Positions 37,607-39,181 of a stretch of DNA of 39,181 bases are shown here, piece by piece. The notes under the pieces were generated by a model. The model saw nothing but the letters and a program-made list of their open reading frames with translations, was not told where the DNA came from and did not search any database. The DNA is from Candidatus Lachnoclostridium stercoripullorum (GTDB taxonomy: Bacteria; Bacillota; Clostridia; Lachnospirales; Lachnospiraceae). Both the position numbers and the translations under genes were made by a program. Location: NCBI GenBank assembly GCA_019114845.1, contig DXEU01000025.1:1-39181 (forward strand), given 5' to 3'. How positions within the stretch are numbered: position 1 is the stretch's first letter; the number at the start of each line of letters is the position of its first letter.

Positions 37607-37634
37607 CTATATTCCGGAAAAAGCGGTTTGTCAA
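37606..37634 (-). promoter_or_regulatory. Strong promoter for marR
   Basis: Minus strand TTGACA (37634-37629), 17 bases, TATAGT (37611-37606): a consensus -35 and five of six at -10. Confidence 0.85.
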
Positions 37635-37698
37635 GGCCTTTCGGGAAGTTTTTTTCGGCGGCCGGCGGATCCTTCACGAAGATTTTACAAACCATTTC

Positions 37699-37728
37699 TT
37701 GTGCTGCCTATGCATTTCTACGTATAAT
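37699..37728 (+). promoter_or_regulatory. Promoter upstream of sigI
   Basis: TTGTGC (37699-37704), 18 bases, TATAAT (37723-37728). The region 37520-37820 (301 bases) otherwise holds the marR promoter elements, a direct repeat of ATAGACAAA (37727-37745) and a leader hairpin around GCGGAC/GTCCGT (about 37762-37792). No small gene was seen. Confidence 0.6.
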
Positions 37729-37820
37729 AGACAAAATAGACAAAAAAGTCGGATAAATCGGTGCGGACCCCACTTTCTGAGAGCGGAGTCCGTATTCTGT
37801 ATAGGAAAGGGGGAGAATCT

Positions 37821-38549
37821 GTGCAGAAGGAACATCGCCTGGTGCGGGAAGTGTACGCGGCGAAAACGGATATGGAGAAGGCGGACCGCCTGATTCGGGA
37901 CTATATTCCCTTTATCCGGTCGGAGACGGCCAAATTTCTCACTAGGTTCTGTACGGATCAGGACGATGAGTACAGCATCGCGCTGATCGCATTTCACGAG
38001 GCAATTTTGGGCTATTCCCGGGAGAGGGGAGCTTTCCTGAGCTATGCGGCCATGCTGATCCGCAGCCGGCTCATCGACTATCAGCGAAAGGAGGTGCGCC
38101 ATCAGAACCAGGTCTCCCTCTACGAGGAGCAGGAGGAGGATGGCCGCGCCCTGGTCGATGAGCTGCAGGACGGGAGAAATCATTATGAAGAGTCTGCAAA
38201 TCTGGAGGCCACGAAGCAGGAGATCGAGGAGCTGGCGGCGGTGATGGCGAATTTCGGCGTGAGCTTCAGCGATGTGTCGGATCACTCGCCCAAGCAGGAG
38301 CGGACCCTGGAGGCGTGCAGGGAGGCGATCCGCTGCGGGGCGGAGGACGGAGATCTGCTGGCGGAGCTGCTGCGGACGAGGCGGCTGCCCATGGCCCGGC
38401 TGGCCGCCTTGTCTGGCGTGGAGCGGAAGACTCTGGAGCGCCACAGAAAATATATTCTGGCTATGCTGTTGATCCAGACCAACGGATACGAGATCATCCG
38501 CGGTCATCTGCGGCATGTGCTCAGGAGGAGAGGAGGGCTGACGGCATGA
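37821..38549 (+). CDS. sigI: RNA polymerase sigma factor SigI
   Basis: 242-residue alternative sigma factor. Region 2 is visible (DRLIRDYIPFIRSETAKF, EYSIALIAFHEAILGYSRERGAFLSYA, LIRSRLIDYQRKEVRH in pieces) and a SigI-specific C-terminal HTH domain (LAELLRTRRLPMARLAALSGVERKTLERHRKYI in pieces: LSGVERKTLERHRKYILAM). In Bacillus and Clostridium SigI answers to heat or wall/polysaccharide signals and is held by the membrane anti-sigma factor RsgI. The start is GTG 37821, six bases after AAAGGGGGAG; the frame extends upstream without a better start. It overlaps rsgI by four bases (ATGA). Confidence 0.93.
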   Translation: MQKEHRLVREVYAAKTDMEKADRLIRDYIPFIRSETAKFLTRFCTDQDDEYSIALIAFHEAILGYSRERGAFLSYAAMLIRSRLIDYQRKEVRHQNQVSLYEEQEEDGRALVDELQDGRNHYEESANLEATKQEIEELAAVMANFGVSFSDVSDHSPKQERTLEACREAIRCGAEDGDLLAELLRTRRLPMARLAALSGVERKTLERHRKYILAMLLIQTNGYEIIRGHLRHVLRRRGGLTA

Positions 38550-39181
38550 GATATATGGTGGTGGAATGCCATCTCAGCTACGCGGTGGTGCTGAGCGAAG
38601 ATGGCAGATTCCTCAAGGTGGCCAATCTGCACTATGAGATCGGGCAGGTTGTGTCCCATGTGGTGGAGATGCGCCAGCCCGAGCGGCAGCCGGAATCCGG
38701 AAGGAGAGTTCCCGTGCGGTGGATCACCTCCATGGCGGCGGCCGCTGCCTGCCTGACCCTTGTGGCTGTGGCGGCCCTGCGCGTGGGCTCCCTGCCCTAC
38801 GGAACGATCTACATGGAGATCAACCCCGATGTGCGCATCGATGTGGACCGGAAGGACCGCGTGGTGGGGCTGGAGGGAATGAACTGTGACGGCGAAGCTC
38901 TGGTGGAGGATTACAGCTACCGGAGAAAGGATCTGGAGCTGGTGGTGGATGAGCTGGTGGACAGGGCCATCGGCATGGACTATCTCCACGAGGGCGGGGA
39001 GATCACCCTCAGCTTTGACGGGGACGACAGCCAGTGGGTGGAGAGCCGCAGCGAGGCCCTGCCGGAGCAGCTGGCGGAGTACCTGGATCAGAAGCTGACG
39101 GTGACCATCACGGTGAAAAATAACACCGGCGTGACGGCCTATCTCCCGGAACCTGCGGCGCAGGCCCCGCCGGAGACGCAG
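38546..39181 (+). CDS. rsgI: Anti-sigma factor RsgI, 3'-truncated by window edge
   Basis: The first 212 residues are visible; the gene continues past the window. Residues 1-~50 form the cytoplasmic SigI-binding domain (RYMVVECHLSYAVVLSEDGRF). A single membrane segment spans ~62-85 (ITSMAAAAACLTLVAVAALRV). The extracellular part begins with PYGTIYMEINPDVRIDVDRKDR (as two pieces: YGTIYMEINPDV and VVGLEGMNCDGEAL), the conserved RsgI juxtamembrane domain that undergoes autoproteolysis in related proteins. The sensory C-terminal domain, often a carbohydrate-binding module in Clostridia, is not seen. The overlap with sigI by ATGA gives translational coupling. Confidence 0.93.
   Translation, partial: MRYMVVECHLSYAVVLSEDGRFLKVANLHYEIGQVVSHVVEMRQPERQPESGRRVPVRWITSMAAAAACLTLVAVAALRVGSLPYGTIYMEINPDVRIDVDRKDRVVGLEGMNCDGEALVEDYSYRRKDLELVVDELVDRAIGMDYLHEGGEITLSFDGDDSQWVESRSEALPEQLAEYLDQKLTVTITVKNNTGVTAYLPEPAAQAPPETQ

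Overview
The window is a GC-rich chromosomal segment from what looks like an anaerobic, spore-forming Clostridia, most likely a Lachnospiraceae-type gut bacterium. The evidence is indirect: an RNase Y gene, a NudF / SpoIIM-like / XerD neighbourhood, a SigI-RsgI pair, a class M-like sirtuin, a gut-type group II amino acid decarboxylase, a GrdB-related protein, and consistently strong AGGAGG-type ribosome binding sites with sigma-A promoters. No rRNA, tRNA, insertion sequence, prophage or CRISPR array was found. Species cannot be named from the sequence.

Layout. (1) 1-6.2 kb, housekeeping: end of rny, a secreted cell-wall-binding-repeat protein, an ADP-ribose-type Nudix hydrolase, a SpoIIM-like membrane protein, xerD, apt and a MutT-like Nudix protein with a 21-bp tandem repeat. 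(2) 6.2-11.4 kb, sugar-acid segment: a PrpR-type regulator with a degenerate AAA+ domain, then tartronate semialdehyde reductase, a DapA-family aldolase/dehydratase and glycerate kinase. Together these could carry carbon from an aldarate breakdown product to 2-phosphoglycerate. (3) 11.4-20.7 kb: a secreted polysaccharide deacetylase, an RlmI-type rRNA methyltransferase (minus strand), then sbcD-sbcC-sirtuin-ung-uppP, mostly DNA repair and envelope recycling. (4) 20.7-23.7 kb: a NimA/PNPOx-like flavoprotein and an aromatic-type amino acid decarboxylase on the minus strand, with a divergent LysR regulator. (5) 23.8-34 kb: a LicR/MtlR-type PRD regulator and an RDD membrane protein, then an apparent eight-gene operon: lactose/cellobiose-family PTS EIIA, EIIB and EIIC, a short GrdB-related protein, a cytoplasmic glycosylasparaginase-like Ntn hydrolase, an M20 dipeptidase, CutC, YitT and a DUF871/MupG (GH170-like) 6-phospho-glycosidase. 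(6) 34-37.5 kb: histidine phosphatase and aldo/keto reductase (minus) divergent from a second LysR gene, then a MarR regulator with an unrecognised 182-aa protein. (7) 37.8 kb to the end: sigI and the start of rsgI.

The most novel-looking part is region 5. A PTS that should phosphorylate an incoming beta-linked amino sugar or glycoside sits with an amide-cleaving glycosylasparaginase, a dipeptidase and a phospho-glycosidase. The set reads like a cytoplasmic route for a glycosylated amino acid or glycopeptide (for example GlcNAc-Asn or muropeptide-like material), with CutC and the GrdB-related protein in undefined roles. That substrate is inference; the gene families are seen directly. Other points of interest are the sigma54-style regulator lacking GAFTGA, the sirtuin with cysteine at the usual catalytic-histidine position, and a MarR gene whose likely operator sits directly downstream of its own -10 box.
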